A DNA stretch of 64,000 nucleotides from Iodobacter violaceini (GTDB taxonomy: Bacteria > Pseudomonadota > Gammaproteobacteria > Burkholderiales > Chitinibacteraceae): the NCBI RefSeq assembly GCF_011601265.1, contig NZ_JAAOLX010000006.1, forward strand, positions 248,001 through 312,000. Reading direction: 5' to 3'. Positions 9,247 to 16,194 of this stretch are shown here, in pieces. Position numbers and translations under genes: made by a program. Positions within the stretch are counted from its first letter, which is position 1, and the number at the start of each line of letters is the position of its first letter. Below the pieces are notes generated by a model. The model did no database searches. It saw only the letters and a program-made list of their open reading frames with translations, and was not told where the DNA came from.

Positions 9247-9273
9247 CTGACTAATTTCGTTCAAATTAGTTAG
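9247..9273. promoter_or_regulatory. Inverted repeat 1 upstream of the hemerythrin gene
   Basis: CTGACTAATTT at 9247-9257 and AAATTAGTTAG at 9263-9273 pair at 10 of 11 positions around a 5-base spacer. The site lies in the 210-base divergent region between the M48 gene and the hemerythrin gene. It shares the ACTAA/TTAGT half-site with repeat 3 at 9356-9372, so both may bind the same regulator. Confidence 0.5.
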
Positions 9274-9277
9274 TAAA

Positions 9278-9299
9278 AATACTTACACATGTAAGTATT
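9278..9299. promoter_or_regulatory. Inverted repeat 2, perfect 10-bp arms
   Basis: AATACTTACA at 9278-9287 and TGTAAGTATT at 9290-9299 are exact reverse complements separated by two bases. This looks like an operator for a dimeric regulator in the divergent promoter region. It does not match FNR or the other operators I know well, so the regulator is not named. Confidence 0.5.
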
Positions 9300-9355
9300 A
9301 AATATCCTTTTCTTTTGGCTTTAATCAAACGGGGTTCTTTATTTCTGCGTAAAAT

Positions 9356-9372
9356 CCGACTAAATTAGTCGG
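9356..9372. promoter_or_regulatory. Palindromic operator immediately upstream of the hemerythrin gene
   Basis: CCGACTAAATTAGTCGG is a perfect palindrome with 8-base arms around a single A. It lies 16 bases before the hemerythrin start codon, next to the ribosome-binding GGAG, so a bound repressor could block transcription or initiation. Hemerythrin-like genes are often under iron-sulphur regulators such as NsrR or IscR, but the sequence is not a textbook match to either. Confidence 0.55.
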
Positions 9373-9388
9373 GAATAAAAGGAGAAGC

Positions 9389-9931
9389 ATGATGTCGCTG
9401 TTTTCTGCTGAATCAATCACATTTGAAACACCCATCGCCATGCTGATGGCCTGTCACGACAGGGTGCGCCAGTACGCAGAATTAACGCTCAAACTGGCTC
9501 AGTACCTGATAAAAGATGGGGCCGACAGTAAGGCGCAGGACGCTGCAGCAAGTATTTTGCGTTATTTTGATGTGGCAGCACCGCTGCACCACGAAGATGA
9601 AGATCTCGATTTGTTTCCGCTGCTCAGCCATTACGGCGATGCAGAGCTGCAAGCCCTTATTGCATCGGTCAGTGCAGAGCACGAAACACTCGCACTGCTT
9701 TGGCAGGATGTACGCAGCTATTTAATTCCACTGGCAGCAGGCCATGGTGAAATCTTACCGCTGGCTCTCGCACGGGAATTTGCCAGTCTCTACCCGGCCC
9801 ATGCCGATCTGGAAGAAGCCCGCATTTACCCCTGCGCCGAAAAACTGCTTGATACGCCCACACTGGCCGCAATGGGACAAAGAATGGCCGAACGGCGGAC
9901 AAACAGCCCCGCAGAGGATGAAATTTTATAA
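9389..9931 (+). CDS. Hemerythrin HHE domain protein
   Basis: This 180-residue, probably all-helical cytoplasmic protein carries the di-iron ligand pattern of HHE hemerythrins. There is an early M-A-C-H-D-R-V-R helix, then P-L-H-H-E-D-E-D near residue 70, S-A-E-H-E-T-L near 95 and Y-P-A-H-A-D-L-E-E-A near 135. Such proteins bind O2 or NO or help repair damaged iron centres. A good GGAG lies before the ATG. Three inverted repeats upstream suggest tight control. The next gene starts within 6 bases, but its function in thiotemplate or fatty acid synthesis has no evident link. Confidence 0.85.
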   Translation: MMSLFSAESITFETPIAMLMACHDRVRQYAELTLKLAQYLIKDGADSKAQDAAASILRYFDVAAPLHHEDEDLDLFPLLSHYGDAELQALIASVSAEHETLALLWQDVRSYLIPLAAGHGEILPLALAREFASLYPAHADLEEARIYPCAEKLLDTPTLAAMGQRMAERRTNSPAEDEIL

Positions 9932-9936
9932 TCAGA

Positions 9937-10626
9937 GTGAGCAAACCCTTTGCCGGGCCTTGCCCTGGCACTATCATGCTCAAATCCTTTGCTCCTGGTT
10001 TTCTCATGCTTTACGCCGAAGTTCTTCTTACCCGGATTACTCAAAACCCATCCCTGAGCAGCGATCTGCTTTCCGCCAGCAGTAAAGCTAAGCTGGCAAT
10101 GATCCAGTCCCCCAACCGCGCACAACAATTCATCCTTGGCCGTTTGTTGCTCGCCAGGGCAGCAAGCCAGTTTTTAGGGATTGAATACAAGGCAGGTGAT
10201 ATTGAAGAAGGGGAGTTCTTCCCCTATTTAAGCCAGGCCACTCATTTACATGCCAGTATTTCGCACAGCGGTGATTGCCTGGGGGTAACGGTGAACCCCC
10301 AACGAATCGGGCTGGATATAGAAAGCTGCCGCCCCAAGGCCAATATCGCCAGGCTGGCTGAATTTGCACTGCATAGGGATGAAGCCCGCTGGGTAAACGC
10401 CATTCCGGAAGAATCGCAAGAGCGTTTTTACTTGCTTTGGACTCTGCGTGAAGCGGCTTTTAAAGCCGGGATTCGTGAGCAGGTAATCCGTGGCAGCAGC
10501 TTAATGATTGATGGGGATATCAAACCAGCCTGGCACTGGGCCAGTGAAAGAGAGCCCTCTCAACGGGTCAGCATCGCCTGTTTAGCCCCCTGCTCCATGG
10601 TTTTAATCCACAAATCCAGCCTTTAG
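9937..10626 (+). CDS. 4'-phosphopantetheinyl transferase superfamily protein
   Basis: The frame encodes 229 residues from a GTG at 9937; an internal ATG at 9976 is an alternative start. Signature motifs of Sfp/AcpT-type enzymes are present: S-I-S-H-S-G near residue 108, the magnesium-binding G-L-D-I-E-S near 128, and the W-T-L-R-E-A-A-F-K-A motif near 170. These enzymes transfer the phosphopantetheine arm of CoA to a serine of acyl or peptidyl carrier proteins. No carrier protein or synthetase gene lies in the window, so the substrate cannot be named. It follows the hemerythrin gene by 5 bases and may be co-transcribed with it. Confidence 0.85.
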   Translation: MSKPFAGPCPGTIMLKSFAPGFLMLYAEVLLTRITQNPSLSSDLLSASSKAKLAMIQSPNRAQQFILGRLLLARAASQFLGIEYKAGDIEEGEFFPYLSQATHLHASISHSGDCLGVTVNPQRIGLDIESCRPKANIARLAEFALHRDEARWVNAIPEESQERFYLLWTLREAAFKAGIREQVIRGSSLMIDGDIKPAWHWASEREPSQRVSIACLAPCSMVLIHKSSL

Positions 10627-10892
10627 TTGCCACAAGCACAGCACTTCCGGCAAATAGTACCCCTGTAGCCAAAAATACAAAAAACAGGGTGAAATTCAGC
10701 CTAAAAGACAAAAAATGCCTGAAAAATTGAGATTAAAGATGCTTAATCCACTTTTTTCACCGTATTTCAGCAACACAAACCAGCTAAAAAGCCATTTTCA
10801 AAAAGACCGATAAGCGACACTTTGCGATAGTACGGTATATGCAAACGCTGAGTTAAGGTAAGCTACCCCTTCATACCAACCCTAGTTTTCTA

Positions 10893-11357
10893 ATGATGAC
10901 CGATCAAAATTCAGCTTTAGCTCAAGCATTACAATCTGCGATTGGCGAGAAATCAGCCCGTCAACAGCAAATTATGATTATTGAATTACTTTATCAGCGT
11001 TATCCGGTGATGAAGCAGTTCAAGCCTTTAATGATCGGTGTTCATAAAGAACTGGAAAAAGCACTGCCACAATTCGGTGCCAATCATGTACATCGCTCGA
11101 TTGCGGCCCATTGCCGTAAAGTGCGCTACCTGAAATCAGTAGCCCGTGGCGGTAAACGCTTTGATCTGAATGGCAAACCGGTAGGCGATGTAACTGCAGA
11201 AGAAAAAGCAGCCGCAGCCAAGTTTGTACAAAACATCGAAGACCGCAAAAAGCCACAAACCGCAGCCACAGCAGAAGAAGTGGCGGTAGATCCAATTCTG
11301 ACCAGCGAAGTGATTGCAGAAGCAGCCATCACCGGCGCAGAAAACAAAGCAGAATAA
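10893..11357 (+). CDS. proQ: ProQ/FinO-family RNA chaperone
   Basis: The 154-residue protein holds a FinO-like domain in roughly the first 95 residues. It includes Y-P-V-M-K-Q-F-K-P-L-M-I-G-V-H-K-E-L and the R-S-I-A-A-H-C-R-K-V-R-Y-L helix characteristic of ProQ/NMB1681-type RNA-binding proteins. The C-terminal part is Ala/Glu-rich and probably disordered. It lacks the C-terminal Tudor-like domain of E. coli ProQ and resembles the minimal neisserial form. These chaperones bind structured small RNAs and 3' UTRs. Two ATG codons in tandem at 10893 and 10896 make the exact start ambiguous by one residue. Confidence 0.88.
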   Translation: MMTDQNSALAQALQSAIGEKSARQQQIMIIELLYQRYPVMKQFKPLMIGVHKELEKALPQFGANHVHRSIAAHCRKVRYLKSVARGGKRFDLNGKPVGDVTAEEKAAAAKFVQNIEDRKKPQTAATAEEVAVDPILTSEVIAEAAITGAENKAE

Positions 11358-11370
11358 GCTTTGCTCCATA

Positions 11371-11399
11371 AAAAAAGGCCGCAGCAGCGGCCTTTTTTA
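11371..11399. terminator. Intrinsic terminator of proQ
   Basis: AAAAAAGGCCGC pairs with GCGGCCTTTTTT around a short loop. It lies between two convergent genes and can act on both. Confidence 0.9.
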
Positions 11400-11436
11400 A
11401 TCCCCTCAGTAATCCACTCAGATTACGCAAACCTTC

Positions 11437-12423
11437 TTATCTGTGCAGCAACTGCCCTGCTTGATATGTAACTGCATCATCTTTTGCCATAAAAAACATT
11501 GCATACCGCAGCGCCACATAGCCCACTACCACGGTGGCAACACCTAATTCAAACTGTGCCAGCCATTGGATCTGATTCACATAAGCGGCAGCAAATTCCC
11601 ATTGCCCAAGCAGGTGGCTCACTTTAAACAGCGCTGTAGCACCAATCACCAGCGGAAAGGTAAAGGCAGCATAGCCAGGTGAGAAAGGCAGAATCAGCAG
11701 CTTGAAAAAGGCGAGGTAGATAATACCTGTCATCAGCACCGCAATCCCGAACAACAGCGCCACAATCAGCAGCGATGGCTCGGTGGTCACAGTTAAGTAG
11801 CCAGCAAGTGAGAGGCTGGCAGGCGCCGCCAGAATGGCGATAGTGGGCTTGGCCGCATCAGGTACTTCGTAGCTGAAGATCAGGCGGTAGAGCATCAGCG
11901 GCAGCATCACGGCGTAGCAAAATATCCCAAACCACAGTAAACCATTCGCTAAAGCGGCAAACTGCCCGCCAGGAAAAGCCACATCGGCCACGATAATACC
12001 TACCGGCGGCACAAACCAGCTTGGCACCATATGGTGAATTTCAAAGTCTTTAGCACGATGCCAGATAAACGTCGCCAGAAACACCATATGCAAGATCACG
12101 GCAAACAACCAAAGACCCTCAGCAAAACCAGGGGCGAACTGGTCTAAGGCCTTAGACACCACCATCGTTGCCATTGCAAAGGTAGGCACCACGCTTCCCA
12201 CCACAGGGTGGGCTAAATCTTTCAGCAGTAAGCGGGGATGAATCACAAATTTGAAAGCTAAGATAAGTAACAGCACAGCGGCAATCACAGCGCCTGATAA
12301 CTGAGCATGACCAGAAAAATCGCCTGCGTTTTCCCAACACCACCCAAGGCTGGCAAGGCCTAAAGCTAAACCCGCCATTGGGGTAGGAGCGGCGGCAAGT
12401 AATTGATGAATTCGCTTAAACAT
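11437..12423 (-). CDS. TDT/SLAC1-family transporter (TehA-like)
   Basis: This 328-residue integral membrane protein has about ten hydrophobic segments. It belongs to the tellurite-resistance/dicarboxylate transporter (TDT) family, suggested by P-T-P-M-A-G-L-A-L-G-L-A-S-L-G-W at the N-terminus and the H-H-M-V-P-S-W-F-V-P-P-V-G-I motif near residue 150. Family members include anion channels and C4-dicarboxylate exporters; substrate cannot be decided here. It is transcribed divergently from a LysR regulator 97 bases away, the usual arrangement when the regulator controls the transporter. Confidence 0.82.
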   Translation of the reverse strand: MFKRIHQLLAAAPTPMAGLALGLASLGWCWENAGDFSGHAQLSGAVIAAVLLLILAFKFVIHPRLLLKDLAHPVVGSVVPTFAMATMVVSKALDQFAPGFAEGLWLFAVILHMVFLATFIWHRAKDFEIHHMVPSWFVPPVGIIVADVAFPGGQFAALANGLLWFGIFCYAVMLPLMLYRLIFSYEVPDAAKPTIAILAAPASLSLAGYLTVTTEPSLLIVALLFGIAVLMTGIIYLAFFKLLILPFSPGYAAFTFPLVIGATALFKVSHLLGQWEFAAAYVNQIQWLAQFELGVATVVVGYVALRYAMFFMAKDDAVTYQAGQLLHR

Positions 12424-12520
12424 ACGACGACCTTCTTATTTATTGCAGTACAAATAGAATACCGCCCGGATATTGTTTATCATATCTAAATGATTTGAAT
12501 AAGGTATTTAGTAAAATCAA

Positions 12521-13405
12521 ATGAAGCTCACTCTGCAACAGCTAAAATCCTTCGCTGCCATTGCCCGCTATGGCAATCTTGGCACGGCAGCCAATGAGCT
12601 GTGCCTGAGCAAGGGCGCCATTTCGCAGTCTTTGCAAGAGTTAGAACGCCAGCTGGCCACGCCGCTGTTTGACCGGATACATCCGCGCCTGCAATTAAAC
12701 GCAGAAGGTAAATTATTACAGCCCGTGGCCGAAGAATTGCTCGCCCGGATGATGGATATTGAAACGATGTTTGCCAGCGACAGCGAGCCGGTCGGCCAGC
12801 TTCGCCTTGGGGCCACCCAAACCATAGGCAACTATCTGCTGCCGATTCTGCTGGCACGCAGCGAGCAAGCCACCACGCCACGCATATCCATCGCCAATAC
12901 CCATATTCTGAGCCATGCGCTTGCGCATTTTGAGCTGGATCTCGCCCTGATCGAAGGTGAAAACCACCACCCCGACCTGATCGCCGATCCCTGGCTGCAG
13001 GATGAAATGTGCATTGTGGCGGCCCCCGCTCACCCATTAGCTAAACAGACCGATCTGGCCATATCTGCATTAAGCGATGAAACATGGGTACTGCGAGAAC
13101 CAATGTCAGGCAATCGTGAGCAATTTGAGCAGCTGATCCAGCCACAACTCAGCACCAGCCGCATTGGATTAGAACTAAATACACTGGAAGCGGTGATGTT
13201 AGCTGCAGAGCAGGGGCTGGGGATCAGCTTTATATCCAGGCTGGCTGCACAAGACCGTATCGATAACAAACGATTAGTTTGCCTTGCCATGCAGCAACGC
13301 TTTCCGCGCCAGCTTTACCTTGCATGGCACAGACAAAAATATCACTCCACCGCTTTGCGCAGGTTTATTCAGTTTTGCAGAGATCAGGCGGGGGTGATTT
13401 GCTAA
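12521..13405 (+). CDS. LysR-type transcriptional regulator
   Basis: The 294-residue protein has the LysR N-terminal winged helix-turn-helix (residues 1-60), with F-A-A-I-A-R-Y-G-N-L-G-T-A-A-N-E-L and L-E-R-Q-L-A-T-P-L-F-D-R. A periplasmic-binding-like effector domain follows from about residue 90. The effector domain begins G-Q-L-R-L-G-A-T-Q-T-I-G-N-Y, close to CysB/CbbR-like and YwfK-like regulators. The divergent TDT transporter at 11437-12423 is the likeliest target; the SulP transporter downstream is another. The intergenic region contains TATCATATCTAAATGATTTG, which has the loose dyad shape expected of LysR sites. Confidence 0.85.
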   Translation: MKLTLQQLKSFAAIARYGNLGTAANELCLSKGAISQSLQELERQLATPLFDRIHPRLQLNAEGKLLQPVAEELLARMMDIETMFASDSEPVGQLRLGATQTIGNYLLPILLARSEQATTPRISIANTHILSHALAHFELDLALIEGENHHPDLIADPWLQDEMCIVAAPAHPLAKQTDLAISALSDETWVLREPMSGNREQFEQLIQPQLSTSRIGLELNTLEAVMLAAEQGLGISFISRLAAQDRIDNKRLVCLAMQQRFPRQLYLAWHRQKYHSTALRRFIQFCRDQAGVIC

Positions 13406-13445
13406 AGCGGCACATCAATCCACAACGCTGATGTATCACCCGCGT

Positions 13446-13468
13446 GGGCAAAATAAAACATTTTGCCC
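13446..13468. other. Stem-loop between the lysR and sulP genes
   Basis: GGGCAAAA and TTTTGCCC form a perfect 8-base stem around a 7-base loop. There is no trailing T-run, so termination is uncertain. It overlaps the extreme upstream TTG (13463) of the following reading frame, which argues that sulP starts further downstream. Confidence 0.5.
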
Positions 13469-13507
13469 TCCCTGCAAAAAACGTTAGCTACGCTACAGGA
13501 CCCTGCA

Positions 13508-15271
13508 TTGAACAAATTCTTTCTGCGCATCATGCCTGGGCTGGCCATATTCCTAAATTATCCCCGGGATTGCTGGCGGCAGGATTTGCTGGCGGGCTTA
13601 TCGGTGGCCTCCGTCGCACTGCCGGTAGGGGTAGCCTATGCCCAGCTGGCGGGGATGAGCCCGATTGCCGGCCTTTATGCCAGCATTCTGCCTATGGTGG
13701 CTTACGCGCTGTTTGGCTCTTCACGGCAGTTAATCGTTGGCCCGGATGCCGCGACTTGCGCCATGGTGGCCTCCACTCTGCTGCCGATGGCAATGGGGAA
13801 TTCTGAGCTGTATATCTCGCTTTCTGTGGCTTTGGCGCTGATTACCGGGCTGTTTTGCCTGCTTGCCAGCCGCTTTAAGCTGGGTTTTCTGGCCGACTTT
13901 TTATCCCCGCCAATTCTGGCAGGCTTTTTAAATGGCGTAGCGATCAGCATTGCGCTGGGACAGCTGGGTAAATTACTGGGTTTTACTTTTCAAAAGCATG
14001 ATTTTATTGGCCGTATCCTCGAGCTGCCAGATCGCCTGCCCGAGCTGCATCCAGCCACAGCAGTCATTGGCCTTGGCACGCTGTTAGCCATTCAAGTCAT
14101 TAAACGCCTGCTGCCCAAGCTGCCCACCGCCCTTGTTGCTATGGGGCTGGCAGGATTAATCATCTTTAGCCTGAATTTACAAAATGCAGGCATCGCCATT
14201 ATCGGCTTATTGCCAGCGGGCTTACCTACCCTGCACTGGCCCACTGTTCCCCGGGCCCATCTGGGAGAATTACTCGGGGCAGGGGCGGGGCTGGCGCTGA
14301 TCAGCTTTAGCAGCGCCATTCTGACCGCCCGCAGCTTTGCTGCCAAAAACCGCTATGAGATCAATGCAGACAGGGAGTTTACCGCACTGGGTATGGCCAA
14401 TATTGCAGCTGCTTTTTCACAGGGCTTTGTAATCAGCGGGGCGGATTCCCGAACGGCGGTGAATGATCATGCCGGTGGTAAAACGCAAATGGTGAGCATG
14501 GTTGCTGCGGCGTCTGTAGCCATTGCCATCGCGCTGTTTACCACCCCGCTGCAATATGTACCGATTGCCGCGCTGGCCGCCGTGCTGATTACCGCCTCGT
14601 TTGGGCTGATGAGCTTTGCCAATTTTATATATTTTCGCCAGGCCAGCCGGGGCGAATATGGCATTGCCATCCTTACCCTGATTGGCGTGGCCTGTGTAGG
14701 CGTGATGCAGGGCATGTTGTTTGCCGTATTAATGGCAACGCTAAGGCTGCTGATTAAGCTGGCCCGGCCGCATGAAAGCCTGCTGGGCATTTATCCTGGT
14801 AAAAACAGCTTTCACGATTTATCCCACCATCCCGGCGCAGCCCCCATTGATGGCATGCTGGTGTATCGCTTTGATGCCTCGCTTAATTTCTTTAACGCCA
14901 ATTACTTCCGCCAGCGGGTTTTATCTTTAGCCGACAGCAGCTCGCCGCCTGTTTCATGGGTGGTACTGGATACGGTGCCAATTAATCAAATCGATATTGC
15001 GGGCATCCAAGCGATCATTATTTTGCAAAGAGATTTAAAAGAGCGCGGCATTGCCCTTGCTCTGGCCGGACGCAAAAAACAAACCGAGTTTATCGCCGCC
15101 CGCCACCATAAGCTAGATGAATTACACGCCAATTTTCTGATTTTCTCCAGCTTAAAACAGGCTTATCGGGCATTCAGGCAACAAGTGTTGGTACAAACTC
15201 AAATGATGCAAACTGCTGCTCAATTGCCGCTAAAGTGGCAGGCTGAGGAAAATGAAGCTGAGCAGAATTAA
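13508..15271 (+). CDS. SulP-family anion transporter with STAS domain
   Basis: The protein has the SulP transmembrane core, with Y-P-R-D-C-W-R-Q-D-L-L-A-G-L and P-V-G-V-A-Y-A-Q-L-A-G, the family's first conserved helices. The core has about 10-14 membrane segments. A C-terminal cytoplasmic STAS domain follows, with D-T-V-P-I-N-Q-I-D-I-A-G-I. I prefer the TTG at 13508, preceded by CAGGA; TTG at 13463 lies in a hairpin and ATG at 13532 would cut the N-terminus. Substrates in the family are sulphate, bicarbonate or dicarboxylates and cannot be resolved here. The last 98 bases overlap the convergent nrdG gene. Confidence 0.85.
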   Translation: MNKFFLRIMPGLAIFLNYPRDCWRQDLLAGLSVASVALPVGVAYAQLAGMSPIAGLYASILPMVAYALFGSSRQLIVGPDAATCAMVASTLLPMAMGNSELYISLSVALALITGLFCLLASRFKLGFLADFLSPPILAGFLNGVAISIALGQLGKLLGFTFQKHDFIGRILELPDRLPELHPATAVIGLGTLLAIQVIKRLLPKLPTALVAMGLAGLIIFSLNLQNAGIAIIGLLPAGLPTLHWPTVPRAHLGELLGAGAGLALISFSSAILTARSFAAKNRYEINADREFTALGMANIAAAFSQGFVISGADSRTAVNDHAGGKTQMVSMVAAASVAIAIALFTTPLQYVPIAALAAVLITASFGLMSFANFIYFRQASRGEYGIAILTLIGVACVGVMQGMLFAVLMATLRLLIKLARPHESLLGIYPGKNSFHDLSHHPGAAPIDGMLVYRFDASLNFFNANYFRQRVLSLADSSSPPVSWVVLDTVPINQIDIAGIQAIIILQRDLKERGIALALAGRKKQTEFIAARHHKLDELHANFLIFSSLKQAYRAFRQQVLVQTQMMQTAAQLPLKWQAEENEAEQN

Positions 15272-15887
15272 TCAAAGCAGGCTCGATACAGCCAGCAGGC
15301 CTGAAGGATTGCAAGACATAGCGCTGCACCCCTGCCTTGCTTAATATTTGGGCAAGGTGAATGAGCTCATCCTCGCTATGCAGGCTGGGGTGAATGGTGC
15401 TGCGGCATTCCAGCGCCACCTTGCCCGCCAACAGCAGCTTTAATGAAGCACTGGCAACAGCACCACTGCCAGTGACCGCAGTGACTTTTTCGTAGAGCAT
15501 AAAATCACTTTTGATATCAAAGCCCACCCAATCCAGATAAGGCAGGCATTCCTGCAAACGCTTGGGATAGGAGCCGCCACTATGCAGCCCAATCTTAAAA
15601 CCCAATGCTTTTACGGCATGCATCATCTCTGGTAACTGAGGCTCGATAAGCGGCTCGCCACCCGAAAAAACCACCGCATCCAAAAGACCACGGCGCGTTT
15701 TTAACCAGATGAGGATTTCATCCCACTGTGGTGCTGCATCGTGCTGCTCACGCGCTTGTAAATGCGGGTTATGACAGTAGCCACAGCGCCATGGGCAGCC
15801 CGCCAGAAACACCACACAAGCCAGCTCGCCGGGATAATCACAGCTGGAAAACGGCACCAAGCCGCCAATCTTGGGCGCGGGCTTCAT
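15174..15887 (-). CDS. nrdG: Anaerobic ribonucleotide reductase activating enzyme
   Basis: This 237-residue radical SAM protein has the cluster motif C-P-W-R-C-G-Y-C near residues 31-38, followed by F-S-G-G-E-P-L for SAM binding. It has the length and N-terminus of the NrdG/PflA-like activases and would generate the glycyl radical on the class III ribonucleotide reductase. Its ATG overlaps the stop codon of the preceding 59-residue glycyl-radical gene by one base (TAATG), so the two are likely translationally coupled. Its 3' end overlaps the convergent SulP gene from 15174 to 15271. It is longer than E. coli NrdG (154 residues), like the versions common in betaproteobacteria. Confidence 0.9.
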   Translation of the reverse strand: MKPAPKIGGLVPFSSCDYPGELACVVFLAGCPWRCGYCHNPHLQAREQHDAAPQWDEILIWLKTRRGLLDAVVFSGGEPLIEPQLPEMMHAVKALGFKIGLHSGGSYPKRLQECLPYLDWVGFDIKSDFMLYEKVTAVTGSGAVASASLKLLLAGKVALECRSTIHPSLHSEDELIHLAQILSKAGVQRYVLQSFRPAGCIEPALINSAQLHFPQPATLAAIEQQFASFEFVPTLVA

Positions 15888-16066
15888 TAGGAAGCGGTAT
15901 TACATTCGTTAAAAAATTGCCGTTCTTTAAACTCGCCTTTTTTACCAATATTAAAACTGCTCACTGGCCGGTGATAACCCATCACCCGAGTCCAGACTTC
16001 GCAGCGGGTACGTTCTTCATCTTTCAGCTCAGGAGCCAGCTTGGTTTGCACCGATAAATCACTCAT
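15887..16066 (-). CDS. Stand-alone NrdD glycyl-radical domain (59 residues)
   Basis: A short frame starts at the ATG at 16066, preceded by AAAGGA, and ends in TAA sharing a base with the nrdG start. It contains C-E-V-W-T-R-V-M-G-Y-H-R-P-V (residues 22-35) and F-N-I-G-K-K-G-E-F-K-E-R (38-49). The R-V-x-G-Y pattern is the glycyl-radical loop found at the C-terminus of class III ribonucleotide reductases (R-V-C-G-Y-L-G in E. coli), making G30 the probable radical site. The upstream nrdD gene ends before this motif and is followed by a 128-base gap. I infer that this small protein supplies the radical domain in trans. The motif is visible; the trans function is inference. Confidence 0.85.
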   Translation of the reverse strand: MSDLSVQTKLAPELKDEERTRCEVWTRVMGYHRPVSSFNIGKKGEFKERQFFNECNTAS

Positions 16067-16194
16067 GACGGATCCTTTTTTTCAAATATTCAAAATCAAC
16101 AAATGCAGGCTATTGCTGCGCAACTGCATAAGTTCGATGCACTTTTTCCCCTTTTACCAAGGGGGCAGCACTGTAGTGCCACCTGTGTAGAGAC

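Noticed and set aside
13463-13507. Longer SulP start at TTG 13463
   Set aside because: The TTG lies inside a perfect hairpin with no Shine-Dalgarno sequence. The TTG at 13508 has CAGGA upstream.
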